From Methanofollis sp. (GTDB lineage: Archaea > Halobacteriota > Methanomicrobia > Methanomicrobiales > Methanofollaceae), in the NCBI RefSeq assembly GCF_028702905.1, contig NZ_JAQVNX010000015.1, positions 1-34,422 of the forward strand: a DNA stretch of 34,422 nucleotides, given 5' to 3'. Every line of letters starts with the position of its first letter. Positions within the stretch are counted from its first letter, which is position 1. Shown piece after piece: positions 1-8,709 of this stretch. The translations under genes were made by a program, and so were the position numbers. The notes below the pieces were generated by a model. The model did no database searches and was not told the origin of the DNA. It saw only the letters and a list, made by a program, of their open reading frames with translations.

Positions 1-365
1 CCGGCTTCCTTCGCCTCACGGGCGATGATCGGGGTGCTCGCAACACCCACGCCGCCGCCGATGACGACGACAGTGCCGTATTTTTTGATATCGCTCGGCG
101 TGCCGAGCGGCCCGACGACGTCCCTGAGGGCGTCGCCCTTCTTCAGAGTGGAGAGGTGCTCGGTGGTTTTGCCGATGGTCATAAAGATGACCCGTACCGA
201 GTCCCCCTTCACTGCCGAGATGGTGATGGGGATCCTCTCACCGGTTTCGTCGATCCTGAGGATCAGGAACTGCCCGGCCCGGGCATGCCGCGCCACCTGG
301 GGCGCGTGGATCCACATCTGAAACACTTTATCTGCGAGCTGCGTTGCCTCCTCAACCAGATACAA
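1..365 (-). CDS. PyrK/SudB-like FAD/NAD(P)-binding oxidoreductase subunit (3' end outside window)
   Basis: Partial gene; only the N-terminal ~121 codons are present and it runs off the left edge. The reading frame shows the FAD-binding barrel motif RAGQFLILRIDE, then ERIPITISAV, a DVVGPLG stretch and a Rossmann glycine motif GGGVGVAST. This order is typical of PyrK, the sulfide dehydrogenase beta subunit (SudB) and the NfnA ferredoxin-NADP reductase subunit, which pass electrons between NAD(P)H, FAD and a partner subunit. The partner would be expected just beyond the left edge. The chosen start is TTG at 365, with GGAG about 9 nt upstream, 17 nt after the arcS stop; no ATG suits. The position suggests it is the fourth gene of the AMMECR1-tgtA-arcS operon, although no link to tRNA modification is known. 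The partner subunit, and so the exact activity, cannot be decided here. Confidence 0.8.
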   Translation of the reverse strand, partial: MYLVEEATQLADKVFQMWIHAPQVARHARAGQFLILRIDETGERIPITISAVKGDSVRVIFMTIGKTTEHLSTLKKGDALRDVVGPLGTPSDIKKYGTVVVIGGGVGVASTPIIAREAKEA

Positions 366-382
366 ACTCTACCACTCCAATT

Positions 383-2041
383 TCAAATTGCTCTTGTGCT
401 ATCAGTTTGGCGCTCCGTGCACTTTACCTTACGCACTTTCACCGCTATGCCGCGGCGGGACCTGACCATTTCTCCTGCACTCATCATCGCCCGTCCTGTC
501 GCCAGGGCCGAGGGGCCGGCGACGAGCACCTCGTCGCCCGGCCTGATCGACGGGTCGGCACCGGTCACGCCCGGCGCCAGCACGTCCCCGTGCGGCACGA
601 AGTCGTCGATCTGGACCCGGTAATTGTTGAGATACTCCCAGCCCTCGAAGGTGGGCTTGTACAGGCCTGTCCCCGGATCGATGTTGTAGAGAAGGGTCTT
701 CCCCTTGAAGACCGCCTGTCGCCGGGGTTTCCCCTTGACCTGCATTCCTTTTGTCTCGACCTTTTCCCCGAACTGCCAGGAGAGGACGCCGGCGACCGGC
801 GTGGTCCTCATCTTCCTTTCGCCGGCAAGGGCTTCGTCGAGGGCGCGCAGAGACGCCGGGGATGTCGGGTGGCCGGTGCAGGTGCACTCGAGTTCGATGC
901 CGCAGACCGCGGCCGCCAGCTCCGCAACCTTCAGCGCCCCTCCTTCGAGGTGGGCGATCACCCTCCCGTAGGGGTGCGCCTGCAGGTAGCGGGTAAGGAT
1001 GTCGGAGAGGAACGCGCACTCCTCGTGGTCCCAGTACCCGGTCACCGGGACGTCATAGTGGCCTGCCGGGTAGACGGCCTCGACCTCGCGCGGCACGACG
1101 CCCAGGGGCGAGGTGATGATCACCTCATGGGCCCGGCCGGCGATGGCGGCGATATAGCGCTGGTGGCTCTGCGACGAGGAGTAGGGTTTGCGCACCGCAC
1201 AGGGGAGGAGGACGGCGACGTCGTTCCTCGGCGGGACATAGCGCCCGATCACCCGCTCGGCAAAACGCTTCACCTCGGGCCTGTACATGGACTCGGCCGA
1301 GTTCGCGCGCAGCCTGACGGCACGCGCCGCCGGCGCCGCCTCCTCGGTGATATGATACTCCTGGTCGAGGAGACGCAGGGTGGTGACCTGGTTCGGGTCC
1401 ATCCGGCAGCGCTGCTCCATCAGTTCCCTGAGTTGCCCGCCGGCGATGAACCGCCGCACCGTGGCGCACTCGGCACGGAGGGCGAGACGGTTGTGGAGGC
1501 CGAGGTTCCCTTTCGCGCACCCGGCGCAGGAGCATGAGCCTTCCTCGATCTCCGCGAACGGGAACTCCCCTTCGGGTGCGCAGAAGAGGCCGCGGGCGGT
1601 CATAAGGTCGACGGCAGTGAAGTCGAAGAGGTCGAAGCCCAGGTAGACAAGGAAGCACGCATTCGACGGCAGGGCCGCGGCCGGGGCATACCATGCCGCG
1701 TCTGGCGGGACCTTCTCCCTGAGGGCGGCCAGGTGGCCGACCATGTTCCGCGGGTTGGCAAGGGCGGTGTGCCAGTTGGCGACGACCGCGCACTGTCCCG
1801 ACTCGCCGCCGCCGAGTGCGGGGTGGACGATGACAGCCTCGCCGCCGGGCTGGACGAGATACTCCCGCGCAAACTCCGGGTCTGCAGAGAGGGGGACGTT
1901 CGCGTGGTGGAGAGCGGCGAGTTCGGGGTAGATCTCCTCCATGTCGAGGGGGAGGGGCGTCTGGTACGTCGTGTCGTTTGCCGAGAAGAGACCGGAACGG
2001 CCAAGGCCGTCCCGTCCCCTCACCTCAAACTGTGTCGGCAT
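383..2041 (-). CDS. arcS: Archaeosine synthase subunit ArcS
   Basis: 552-residue protein with the ArcS signature [14 protein letters not shown] at residues 280-293. In characterised ArcS this motif contains the lysine-transfer site: ArcS attaches lysine to the preQ0 base at position 15 of archaeal tRNA, and the radical SAM partner RaSEA then completes archaeosine. Residues 170-183 carry a TGT-like zinc motif (C170, C172, C175, H183), a relic of the TGT-derived N-terminal half. A PUA RNA-binding domain fills about residues 475-545. The gene lies directly behind tgtA, whose product inserts preQ0, and their coding regions overlap by 17 nt, implying translational coupling. RaSEA is not in this window. 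The call is firm because of the motif and the tgtA neighbour. Confidence 0.93.
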   Translation of the reverse strand: MPTQFEVRGRDGLGRSGLFSANDTTYQTPLPLDMEEIYPELAALHHANVPLSADPEFAREYLVQPGGEAVIVHPALGGGESGQCAVVANWHTALANPRNMVGHLAALREKVPPDAAWYAPAAALPSNACFLVYLGFDLFDFTAVDLMTARGLFCAPEGEFPFAEIEEGSCSCAGCAKGNLGLHNRLALRAECATVRRFIAGGQLRELMEQRCRMDPNQVTTLRLLDQEYHITEEAAPAARAVRLRANSAESMYRPEVKRFAERVIGRYVPPRNDVAVLLPCAVRKPYSSSQSHQRYIAAIAGRAHEVIITSPLGVVPREVEAVYPAGHYDVPVTGYWDHEECAFLSDILTRYLQAHPYGRVIAHLEGGALKVAELAAAVCGIELECTCTGHPTSPASLRALDEALAGERKMRTTPVAGVLSWQFGEKVETKGMQVKGKPRRQAVFKGKTLLYNIDPGTGLYKPTFEGWEYLNNYRVQIDDFVPHGDVLAPGVTGADPSIRPGDEVLVAGPSALATGRAMMSAGEMVRSRRGIAVKVRKVKCTERQTDSTRAI

Positions 2042-3482
2042 TCAACACCTCCACGCCGGGGAGTTCGCCCCGCACGAACGCAGCCCATTCGACCGGACAG
2101 AGAACGAATACCGTGCTCTCCGGGTGGGTCTCGATGAGGCGCGCGATGCCGCGGCACCCGGCCCGCATCATATCCTCGTCCCAGGACGGGATCTCGGACT
2201 GCCCGATCGGGAAGGTCTCGGAGAGGCCCTCAGGGTACGGCCCGAAGGGCGGTTTGAAGAAGAGGATGTCGTCGTAGTCGCCGGGCGCCTTACCGGCCAT
2301 GGCGACGAGGACGCGGGGGCCGAGGGTGAAGCGTTCGACCATCGCGTGGTAGCGCACGACCTCGGTTCGCATGCAACTCTCCGAGCCCTGGTAGAAGAAC
2401 CGTCTCTTCGAGACATTGTCCTGCTCTTCCAGGTCCTGTGCCTGGCGCAGGAACTCGCGGTAGCCTTCGAGGAGGCGCGGGTGGCTCCGGCACCGGAGGT
2501 CCAGGAGTTCCCAGAGGGTGCCGTCTGTGATCGCCTGCCTGATCCGTGCGATCTCGGCGAGGGTGACATAGAGGTTGTGGAGGGCGAGGAGACGCACTCT
2601 GTCGGGGCTCTTCTTCAGTTCCTCGGCCGTGTGGCTCCGGCAGACCTGACAGGGGCAGGGGAGTTCTGAGAGTTCGTCGATCTTCAGGCTCCCGTAGGTG
2701 GTGAGGTACCGGCCGTCCTTCGCAAAGAGGGCGTAGGCCGCGGAGTCGAAGATGTCGCAGCCCATCGCCGCACCCAGGGCGAGCATGGAGGGGTGGCCGG
2801 CGCCGAAGAGGTGGACGCAGGTCGAGGGCGAGAGGCCCTTCTTCGCACCGAGGACGACGTCGACAAGGTCCTTGTACCGGTAGTTTTCCATCAGGGGGAC
2901 GACGGCGCCAATAGGGCAGAAGTCGAAACCGATCTCCTGAACGGCCCTGGCCGACCTCTCCCGCAGGTCGGGGAAGAGGGCGCCCTGGACAGGTCCGGCC
3001 ATCTGGGCGTCAGGGCCGAGGTGCTCCCTGGCCTCGCGGATCCGGTCGAGGGTGATGGCGAGCTCCTTCTCCGCACGCTCGCGGTCGGCTTCGGGCGTCG
3101 TCGGGATGTCGAGGGGCACGATGATGTCAGACCCGATCGCCTTCTGGAAACTGACCGTCTCCAGGTTTGTGATCTCGACGCCGCCGTAGACCATCAACTG
3201 GAATGAGCCAGAGTCGGTCATGATGACACCGTCGAAGTCGAGAACCTTGTGCAGGCCCTCGGAGAGGGCTCTCTCCCGGTACTCGGCGCTCTTCGAGAAG
3301 ATGTAGGCATTGGTGATGATCGCCTCGACGCCCATCTCCTGCATCTCCCGCGGCGTGACGAGGGGGAGGTGCGGGTTGACGACAGGGAGGAGGGCCGGTG
3401 TCCTGATGGTCTTCTCCCCCACTTTCAGCCTGCCGGCGCGGGCGGCGATGTCCTTCTGGAGGATCTCAAAGGATATTCCCAT
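2025..3482 (-). CDS. tgtA: Archaeal tRNA-guanine(15) transglycosylase TgtA, short form without PUA
   Basis: Exchanges guanine-15 in the tRNA D-loop for preQ0, the first step of archaeosine synthesis. Visible catalytic features are DSGSFQ with Asp90 and FDSAAYA with Asp246, corresponding to the two catalytic aspartates of archaeal TGT, and a zinc site C276-x-C278-x2-C281 with H302. At 485 residues it is shorter than the roughly 580-residue archaeal enzymes, and no C-terminal PUA domain can be seen; the PUA in this operon sits on ArcS. The ATG directly follows the TAA stop of the AMMECR1 gene, and the 3' end overlaps arcS by 17 nt, so the three genes are surely co-transcribed. The residues after about 340 would be the C1-type domain. 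Confidence 0.95.
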   Translation of the reverse strand: MGISFEILQKDIAARAGRLKVGEKTIRTPALLPVVNPHLPLVTPREMQEMGVEAIITNAYIFSKSAEYRERALSEGLHKVLDFDGVIMTDSGSFQLMVYGGVEITNLETVSFQKAIGSDIIVPLDIPTTPEADRERAEKELAITLDRIREAREHLGPDAQMAGPVQGALFPDLRERSARAVQEIGFDFCPIGAVVPLMENYRYKDLVDVVLGAKKGLSPSTCVHLFGAGHPSMLALGAAMGCDIFDSAAYALFAKDGRYLTTYGSLKIDELSELPCPCQVCRSHTAEELKKSPDRVRLLALHNLYVTLAEIARIRQAITDGTLWELLDLRCRSHPRLLEGYREFLRQAQDLEEQDNVSKRRFFYQGSESCMRTEVVRYHAMVERFTLGPRVLVAMAGKAPGDYDDILFFKPPFGPYPEGLSETFPIGQSEIPSWDEDMMRAGCRGIARLIETHPESTVFVLCPVEWAAFVRGELPGVEVLNADTV

Positions 3483-4049
3483 TTACGCTCCCTCCTCATG
3501 GAAGACCTGCCCTTCGAAGGTGGCGGCCTCAACGTCGGCCCTCTTCCAGCACCCGGCAGGCATACCTGCCTTGATGCAGGTGTGGTCGAGGAACTCCTCC
3601 GCGTCCCAGCCGTATTCGGTCGCGACCTGCGGCAGGAGGAGCCCGCTCCTGTCATGGTCGGCAAGGATCAGTCCGTGCCGCCCGACCTCCACATGGCCGG
3701 CCCGCTCCTCGGGCAGGCAGGCGAGGGGTTCGGGGGCTGTGAGAACGGTGACCTCGACCCTGACCTGCGGGAGTTCGGTAGCCTGTACTGGCGGAAAGCG
3801 CGGGTCTTCGAGGGCGGCGGAGATTGCCGCGTGGACGATCCCCTCAGCCAGGGGCATGACCGGGTACGGAAGGCCGATGCACCCGCGTAAGGAGCTGTCC
3901 CGGGTAAGAGTAACGAATACGCCCCTTTTCTCAGAGAATATCCGGGGCAGTGGCGGCAGGGTGAACTCCTCACCCTGAAGGCTCTTTTCGAGGGCGTCGC
4001 GTGCGAGGCGCACCGCGGTCCCGCCCTCTTCACTGGTCAGCGCAAACAT
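3483..4049 (-). CDS. AMMECR1 domain protein
   Basis: 188-residue AMMECR1-family protein. The hallmark LRGCIG is present (SLRGCIGLPYP), and the length suits archaeal members. The family is nearly universal in archaea and eukaryotes, but its reaction is not established. The open frame extends upstream to 4208, but that extension would run antisense through the RNase P RNA, so the ATG at 4049 (MFALTSEEGG) was chosen. A TATA-like CTTAATAATATGG on the minus strand near 4070-4082 sits about 25 nt upstream of that ATG, consistent with a leaderless transcript. The TAA stop abuts the tgtA ATG, making this the first gene of the archaeosine operon. Whether it acts in tRNA modification is open. Confidence 0.93.
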   Translation of the reverse strand: MFALTSEEGGTAVRLARDALEKSLQGEEFTLPPLPRIFSEKRGVFVTLTRDSSLRGCIGLPYPVMPLAEGIVHAAISAALEDPRFPPVQATELPQVRVEVTVLTAPEPLACLPEERAGHVEVGRHGLILADHDRSGLLLPQVATEYGWDAEEFLDHTCIKAGMPAGCWKRADVEAATFEGQVFHEEGA

Positions 4050-4083
4050 TAGTAATATATTCAGGGGCCCCCATATTATTAAG
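4049..4083. promoter_or_regulatory. Overlapping divergent promoters of RNase P RNA and the AMMECR1 operon
   Basis: A plus-strand TATA-like AGTAATATATTC (about 4050-4061) is placed to start RNase P RNA near 4080-4085. A minus-strand TATA-like CTTAATAATATGG (about 4070-4082) is placed to start the AMMECR1 transcript at or next to its ATG (4049). Each start site would fall within or beside the other promoter. The assignment rests on motif and spacing only. Confidence 0.55.
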
Positions 4084-4420
4084 AGGAGAGGGAGAGTGCG
4101 GCCGACGGTGGCCTTCGGGCCGCTGAGGAAAGTCCCCCCACCGACCAGGCACGCAGCCGTACACAAGTACGGATGGCGAGAGTCATGGCAATGACACAGA
4201 AACGACACGCCCCGCCGTCAGTTATGAAACGGCCGAGCCTTCGGGCGAGAAGCACCATAGGGTGCGAGTTAACCCGTTGAACGTAGCGGCGGGAACCGAT
4301 GAAACGGTGAATCCCTGCGGGTGCAAGCCAGAACAGGGCATACAGGCGCCTGGGCCTGCCCGGGTTTGGCGCGGAGCTGAATGCCGCACAGAACATAAGG
4401 GGGCTTACTCCTCCGACTCC
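4080..4420 (+). ncRNA. rnpB: RNase P RNA (archaeal type A)
   Basis: Catalytic RNA that trims the 5' leader of precursor tRNAs. The conserved 5' half of the P4 core is visible as GAGGAAAGTCC (about 4117-4127). The matching 3' element ACAGAACATAAGGGGGCTTA is at about 4387-4406. A GC-rich, stem-forming middle section lies between, including GGTGGCCTTCGGGCCGCTG just before the core. The 5' purine-rich GAGGAGAGGGAGAG can pair with CTCCTCC/GACTCC after the 3' core as P1, which sets the approximate ends. The position and about 340-nt length are normal for euryarchaeal RNase P RNA. Ends are estimated to within about 10 nt. An open frame reaching in from the AMMECR1 gene on the other strand is not real. 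Confidence 0.93.
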
Positions 4421-4564
4421 ACCATTTTGTATCCTCATGCCTCCAGCAGGGGCGATCGATGAAATCCGATCGCCAGGATATTTTTGCACCCGGACTCTCC
4501 ATGGCCAGAAAACAAAATCAAAAATTTTTTATTTGCACATGTATTTTAATATCTGGCGATTATT

Positions 4565-5218
4565 ATGACACTATCAAAGAAAATAACCTGTATTCTGGTC
4601 ATATTTGCATTGCTGGGCCTTGTCATGGTCTCGGGTTGCTTCACGATGAATGTCCACGCGACGGCAAACCCCGACGGATCGGTCAGCGACTATCGCGTCG
4701 AACTCACGACAACCTCGTTTGTCTATAATATCCTGAAACAGAATGCCAGAGACGAGGGATACGCGGGCGTCAGGGACTATGTCCTGGCGAGATCGGATGA
4801 CGGGGCCATGTCCTATGACGAAGTCTGGGACGGCGATTCGGTGACCATGAAGATCGCGGGCACCGAAAAGGTCGTACCTGACGGGACCAACTGGACACTT
4901 GCAAAAGACAGCGGGTTCCTGATCTACACGGACAGGAGATTTGCAGGCGCCGAGGGGATGGGCGAGTCAGACAAGATCACCGATGCGATGCTTGGCAGTT
5001 GCTCCATCCACTATTACCTGGAGATGCCCGGGAAGATCGTCGACTCCAATGCCAACACGGTCAATGAGAAAACAGCCGAATGGCATCTCACCGGGTCCGA
5101 CGTCTTCAAAACGACAATCTATGCAAAGAGCGAACTGCCCGCCTCCCCTCTCCCCGGGTTCGGTGCCGTTCTTGCGGTCCTCGCCCTCGGGCTTCAGGTG
5201 TGGAGAAGACACCCGTAA
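4565..5218 (+). CDS. Surface lipoprotein with a PGF-CTERM sorting tail
   Basis: 217-residue exported protein. The N-terminus has Lys-Lys then a hydrophobic stretch ending in a lipobox (VSGC, Cys at about residue 24), so a diacylglycerol-linked cysteine is predicted. The mature part begins with a beta-rich section (MNVHATANPDGSVSDYRVEL) reminiscent of LppM-type lipoproteins; this resemblance is weak. The C-terminus is PASPLPGFGAVLAVLAL followed by Arg-Arg, the PGF-CTERM signal processed by archaeosortase A in other Euryarchaeota. Both signals together would tether both ends to the membrane. The ATG at 4565 has no clear Shine-Dalgarno sequence; a TATA-like TATTTTAATATC lies just upstream, so little or no leader is likely. 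Function of the mature domain is unknown. Confidence 0.8.
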   Translation: MTLSKKITCILVIFALLGLVMVSGCFTMNVHATANPDGSVSDYRVELTTTSFVYNILKQNARDEGYAGVRDYVLARSDDGAMSYDEVWDGDSVTMKIAGTEKVVPDGTNWTLAKDSGFLIYTDRRFAGAEGMGESDKITDAMLGSCSIHYYLEMPGKIVDSNANTVNEKTAEWHLTGSDVFKTTIYAKSELPASPLPGFGAVLAVLALGLQVWRRHP

Positions 5219-5224
5219 CGTCCC

Positions 5225-5248
5225 TTTTTTGCTCTGGAGAATTTTTTT
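5225..5248 (+). terminator. T-rich terminator after the lipoprotein gene
   Basis: Two T tracts (5225-5230 and 5242-5248) follow the stop codon within 30 nt, the usual form of intrinsic termination in Euryarchaeota. No strong hairpin precedes them. Confidence 0.5.
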
Positions 5249-5340
5249 GTCTTGAGTGCTTGTGGAGGATGGCAGTCTCCTTCTGAACGATTTTTGCGGG
5301 TAGTCTCTGGAAGGGATTGTCGATCCACCGCCTTCCCAGA

Positions 5341-5390
5341 ATCTGGACCGGGGGTTCACCCCCGGACCCCCTGGGATAGGACCGGGGAAG
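5341..5390 (-). repeat. Dispersed GC-rich element, copy A
   Basis: Read on the minus strand it begins CTTCCCCGGTCCTATCC and continues into a perfect 7-bp hairpin (CCGGGGG, 4-nt loop, CCCCCGG; 5348-5365). The header and hairpin recur at the other copies in this window. It lies in the spacer between the lipoprotein and the CBS regulator. Confidence 0.6.
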
Positions 5391-5652
5391 AAAGACAGAG
5401 ACCCTGAGAACGGAGACAGTCATGCACCTCCGATTCGAGGTGGAAGTCGGGAGATGCGATCGGAGGGAGTCGAGAAGACGAAGTCTTCGCTGTCCGAATG
5501 AAGTGAGGTCAAGAAGGTCGAAGACCTTCACTGTAGTCCCCCGGCACAGACACACCAGAATAGGAATTCTCCTGAGCATTTTATCGTCCCTCCAGCCGCG
5601 AGGAGAGAGCATCCAGCACTGTCGACCATCCTGAATTGGGCGGGTCAAGCAA

Positions 5653-5665
5653 TGCATATTTTTAT
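5653..5665 (+). promoter_or_regulatory. TATA box of the XRE-CBS gene
   Basis: An AT-rich box (TGCATATTTTTATT region) is centred about 20-25 nt upstream of the ATG at 5680, with no Shine-Dalgarno sequence between, which suggests a leaderless mRNA. Confidence 0.45.
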
Positions 5666-5679
5666 TGGTTGAAATCACT

Positions 5680-6246
5680 ATGAGTAATACCATGTATATT
5701 CCCACCCCCGCGGAACTGAGGGCCAAGAGGATCATGCTCGGCCTCCGCCAGGCCGATGTCGCACGAAAAGCCGGTATATCCCAGTCCATGGTGGCCAGGA
5801 TCGAGTCGGGCACCGTCGACCCGAGGGTGAGCACACTCAGGAAGATCGTCCAGGTGCTGAAAGTGGCAGAAAACCCCTCGATCACTGCGGGAACGGTGAT
5901 GCACGCCCCTGTCCATGCCGTCACCCCTGACGACGCGATCACGACCGCCGTCGCGATCATGGAGGAGGAAGACGTCTCCCAGCTGCCGGTGATCGAGAAC
6001 GGCTTTCCCATCGGGTGCGTCTCGGAGTCGGCGATCGTCAATACCATCGAGCAGATCGGGATCGCTCGGGCGCATACACGAAAAGTGAAGGACTTTATGG
6101 AGTCCAGTTTCCCGACAGTCCCCCCGGACGCCGATGTCGAGACGGTGGTCCACCTGCTCCAGCAGCACCATGCCGTCCTTGTCCTTGGCGGGGGAAAGGT
6201 TCAGGGCGTGATCACAAAGCACGACCTGATCACTCTTATTGGTTAG
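5680..6246 (+). CDS. XRE-type HTH regulator with tandem CBS domains
   Basis: 188-residue cytoplasmic protein. Residues about 10-65 form a Cro/CI helix-turn-helix ([20 protein letters not shown], then [11 protein letters not shown]). Residues about 70-188 form two CBS domains ([19 protein letters not shown] with [17 protein letters not shown]; then [19 protein letters not shown] with [15 protein letters not shown]). CBS pairs usually bind adenosyl nucleotides or SAM, so this is probably a ligand-sensing DNA-binding protein; such proteins occur widely in methanogens, with targets unknown. An upstream TTG at 5665 is in frame, but the TATA position favours ATG 5680; ATG 5692 is also possible. Its last 4 bp overlap the end of the convergent tpiA gene. 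Confidence 0.9.
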   Translation: MSNTMYIPTPAELRAKRIMLGLRQADVARKAGISQSMVARIESGTVDPRVSTLRKIVQVLKVAENPSITAGTVMHAPVHAVTPDDAITTAVAIMEEEDVSQLPVIENGFPIGCVSESAIVNTIEQIGIARAHTRKVKDFMESSFPTVPPDADVETVVHLLQQHHAVLVLGGGKVQGVITKHDLITLIG

Positions 6247-6911
6247 ATCAGGGAGACAAGGTTTCTGAGGACGGCGGCAGGGTCCTTTGCCTTCACGACC
6301 GAGGAGGCGAGAAGGACACCGTCGGTCCCGAGTTCCAGTGCAATCTTCACGCACTCGCCCGTGCTGATCCCGGCGCCGGTGAGCACCTTCACCTGCGGGT
6401 TGACCGCCCGCACCGCCGCCACCGAACGCTCGATGATGCCCGGGTCGGCCCTGGAGACAGAGACCCCCGTCCCGATCAGTTCGGGCGGCTCGATGGCGAC
6501 ATAATCCGGGGCAAGGGCCGCTGCTGCAGCGGTCGTCGTCTCATTGTTCGTGCAGATCACGGTCTTGAGCCCTGCGCCCCGTGCTGCAGAGAGGCTGGCA
6601 TCGATATCGGCGAGCGTGAGACGCCTCTCCGAGTGGTTGATGAGCGTACCCGTCGCCCCGACCGCCTTCACCTGTGCGGCGGTTACATGGCCGGTATAAG
6701 CCCCGGGAGAGACGCCGTCGATATGCTGGGCATAGACGGGGATGCTGAACCCGGACGCGACCGCCGCAAGATCGGTGAAGGCCGGGGCGACACCGATCAC
6801 GATGCCGCTCTCCTCGCTGACCATCGCGGCGGCTGCGGCAATGGCGGCGGCCCTCTCGCCCATGCCCTCCGTATATGCCTTCAGGTTGACGAGGATCAGG
6901 GGTGTCGCCAT
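6243..6911 (-). CDS. tpiA: Triosephosphate isomerase, short archaeal type
   Basis: Interconverts dihydroxyacetone phosphate and glyceraldehyde 3-phosphate in gluconeogenesis/glycolysis. The 222-residue length matches the compact archaeal enzyme (about 220-230; bacterial about 250). Visible catalytic residues are Asn and Lys of LVNLKAY near the N-terminus, His of INHSERR and Glu of [10 protein letters not shown]. The phosphate-binding loops GAGIST and [10 protein letters not shown] are also present. The ATG directly follows the TAG stop of the upstream mbf1 gene, so the two are probably co-transcribed. The 3' end overlaps the convergent CBS gene by 4 bp. Confidence 0.96.
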   Translation of the reverse strand: MATPLILVNLKAYTEGMGERAAAIAAAAAMVSEESGIVIGVAPAFTDLAAVASGFSIPVYAQHIDGVSPGAYTGHVTAAQVKAVGATGTLINHSERRLTLADIDASLSAARGAGLKTVICTNNETTTAAAAALAPDYVAIEPPELIGTGVSVSRADPGIIERSVAAVRAVNPQVKVLTGAGISTGECVKIALELGTDGVLLASSVVKAKDPAAVLRNLVSLI

Positions 6912-7394
6912 CTACTCCCTCTTGATCTTGATGATGTCGCCGAGAGTCGTCGCAAGCCTGCCCCCCTTCTGTCTCCTCACCTCCTCGTCCGAGACATCGA
7001 GGAGAGAGATGCCGAGCACCTTTTCGAGCTTGACCCGCACCTCGTCCTCAGGGATCAGGTCGCCCTTCTCGATCTTCCTGATCAGGATCTCACGTTCCTT
7101 GATCTCGTTGGCAAGATCCTTCTGGGTCCAGTTCTTCTCCAGACGGGCACTCCTGATCCGTTCGCCAAAGTCCTCGACGACCTCCCCGACCATCAGGTCG
7201 AAGACGTCACGGCCCCGGCGTTGAGGGGCGCCCGGTGTAGCAGCGACGGCTTTCCGTTTCGATTCGACAGGCCGTGGCTGTGCCACCTCCACTCCGAGGG
7301 TCGCACACTTCGGGCATACCTGAAGTACCGCACCCTCGATCCGCACTCTTTTCGGGGCGCCCTTTATTATAGCCCCACATAATTCGCACTGCAT
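6912..7394 (-). CDS. Multiprotein bridging factor MBF1-type protein (zinc ribbon + HTH)
   Basis: 160-residue archaeal MBF1. An N-terminal zinc ribbon (MQCELCG and QVCPKCA) is joined by a basic, low-complexity linker to a Cro/CI-type HTH (about residues 70-130; [20 protein letters not shown]). Archaeal aMBF1 has been reported to bind the small ribosomal subunit, and it is a homologue of the eukaryotic coactivator that also acts in collided-ribosome surveillance. The ATG at 7394 was preferred to the one at 7409. A minus-strand TATAAA lies at about 7422-7430, and the start near 7401 would fall inside the longer version. The tpiA gene follows with no gap. Confidence 0.92.
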   Translation of the reverse strand: MQCELCGAIIKGAPKRVRIEGAVLQVCPKCATLGVEVAQPRPVESKRKAVAATPGAPQRRGRDVFDLMVGEVVEDFGERIRSARLEKNWTQKDLANEIKEREILIRKIEKGDLIPEDEVRVKLEKVLGISLLDVSDEEVRRQKGGRLATTLGDIIKIKRE

Positions 7395-7408
7395 ACTACT
7401 CGCAAACA

Positions 7409-7447
7409 CATTTAAGTCACTTTATACTATATACCTATTCGAGGAGG
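7409..7447. promoter_or_regulatory. Divergent promoter region of mbf1 and PAN1, with the PAN1 ribosome-binding site
   Basis: AT-rich stretch with a minus-strand AGTATAAAG (about 7422-7430) for mbf1 and a plus-strand TTTAAGT (about 7410-7416) that could serve PAN1. GAGGAGG at about 7440-7446 is a strong Shine-Dalgarno sequence just before the PAN1 ATG. Box assignment is by spacing only. Confidence 0.45.
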
Positions 7448-7450
7448 ACG

Positions 7451-8689
7451 ATGGGGGACAGCGGCTGTGATTCACCCGACCCGCAGAACAGCGAAGAACT
7501 CTGCAAGTACCTGCTCGAACGGATCTCCAACCTGGAAAACCGCAACCTGGAACTCAGGGAGCGGATGCGCCAGATGGAGTCTGAAAAGCGGTATGTGGAG
7601 ACGCAGAAGATCCGCTACGAGCGGGAAATGCGGAAATTACGGAGCGAGATCGAACAACTCAGAAGTCCTCCCCTCATTGTCGGTGAGATACTCGACATCA
7701 TCGACAACAACCGCGTCGTGGTCAGGAGCAGTGCAGGCCCGCGTTTCCTTGTCCGGGTATCCCAGTTCATCGAACCGAAGGACCTGAAGGCAGGGAGCAG
7801 GTGCACCCTCAACCAGCAGTCCCTTGCCCTGATCGAGGTGCTCCCGAACACCTACGACCCGCAGGTCTACGGGATGGAACTGGAAGACCGGCCTGAAGAG
7901 CGTTACTCCGATATCGGCGGGCTGGAACCGCAGATCCTGGAGGTGAAGGAGGCTGTCGAACTCCCGCTCACAAAGCCCGAACTCTTCGAGACGGTGGGGA
8001 TCACCCCGCCGAAGGGTGTCCTGCTGTACGGGCCGCCAGGGACAGGCAAGACCCTGCTCGCCCGTGCCGTCGCCCACGAGACGAACGCTCACTTCCTCCA
8101 TGTCGTCGGCTCCGAACTCGTGCAGAAGTACATCGGCGAAGGGGCACGCCTTGTGCGGGAACTCTTCGACCTCGCCCGCGAGAAGGCGCCGACGATCCTC
8201 TTTATCGACGAGATCGACGCCGTCGGGACGCACCGGACGGAGTCCGTCACCTCCGGGGACCGGGAGGTTCAGCGGACCCTGATGCAACTCCTGGCAGGGA
8301 TGGACGGCTTCGAGACACGCGGCGACGTAAAGATCATCGGGGCGACGAACAGGATCGATATCCTCGACCCCGCCCTCCTCAGGCCGGGCCGTTTCGACCG
8401 GATCATCGAGATCCCGCTCCCGGACATCGAGGGGCGCCTCTCGATCCTGAAGATCCACACGAAGGGCATGAACCTGGCAAAGGACGTCGACCTCACCGGG
8501 ATCGCCTGCCAGACCAATGGGCGGAACGGCGCTGACCTCCGTGCGGTCTGCATGGAGGCCGGGATGTTCGCGATCCGGGAGGAGCGGACGACCGTCACCA
8601 ACGAAGACTTCGGGCGGGCGCTCCAGAAGTTCATGGCCGACTTCGAACGTCAACCCCTGAGAAATACAGTCGGCGAGATGTTCGCCTGA
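7451..8689 (+). CDS. pan: Proteasome-activating nucleotidase, paralogue 1 (PAN-A-like)
   Basis: 412-residue AAA+ unfoldase of the PAN/Rpt family, which uses ATP to unfold substrates and feed them to the 20S proteasome. Order of parts: an N-terminal charged coiled coil (about 15-70), an OB domain (about 75-135), then the AAA+ module with Walker A GPPGTGKT (194-201), Walker B ILFIDEID (about 249-256), sensor-1 ATNR and the arginine-finger region LLRPGRFDR. The protein ends EMFA, so the last three residues Met-Phe-Ala lack the tyrosine of the HbYX gate-opening motif that the second paralogue here keeps. ATG 7451 has a strong Shine-Dalgarno sequence. It stands alone, followed by a T-tract terminator. 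Confidence 0.95.
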   Translation: MGDSGCDSPDPQNSEELCKYLLERISNLENRNLELRERMRQMESEKRYVETQKIRYEREMRKLRSEIEQLRSPPLIVGEILDIIDNNRVVVRSSAGPRFLVRVSQFIEPKDLKAGSRCTLNQQSLALIEVLPNTYDPQVYGMELEDRPEERYSDIGGLEPQILEVKEAVELPLTKPELFETVGITPPKGVLLYGPPGTGKTLLARAVAHETNAHFLHVVGSELVQKYIGEGARLVRELFDLAREKAPTILFIDEIDAVGTHRTESVTSGDREVQRTLMQLLAGMDGFETRGDVKIIGATNRIDILDPALLRPGRFDRIIEIPLPDIEGRLSILKIHTKGMNLAKDVDLTGIACQTNGRNGADLRAVCMEAGMFAIREERTTVTNEDFGRALQKFMADFERQPLRNTVGEMFA

Positions 8690-8696
8690 AACTCAA

Positions 8697-8709
8697 CCTT
8701 TTTTTTTCT
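8697..8709 (+). terminator. T-tract terminator after PAN1
   Basis: A run of nine T (about 8699-8707), continuing CTTTG, begins 10 nt past the PAN1 stop; typical archaeal termination signal. Confidence 0.6.

Larger units (their letters stand above)
5219..5679. other. Structured non-coding spacer
   Basis: 460 bp with no credible gene. It opens with T-rich tracts that probably end the lipoprotein transcript, then has one copy of the dispersed GC-rich element (minus orientation, 5341-5390). Three hairpins follow: CACCTC/GAGGTG (5425-5442), GAAGAC-GAA-GTCTTC (5474-5488) and GAAGGTC-GAA-GACCTTC (5513-5529). The spacer ends with the promoter of the next gene. Small frames here show no domain and are not called. 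Confidence 0.6.

Noticed and set aside
344-1537. 397-codon open frame on the plus strand
   Set aside because: It is antisense to arcS, with low-complexity Arg/Gly/Asp composition; a GC-rich shadow frame.
4050-4208. N-terminal extension of AMMECR1
   Set aside because: It would run antisense through the RNase P RNA 5' end and adds no family sequence.
4079-4502. Short open frames inside and after RNase P RNA
   Set aside because: They overlap the conserved RNA core and have no protein-like features.
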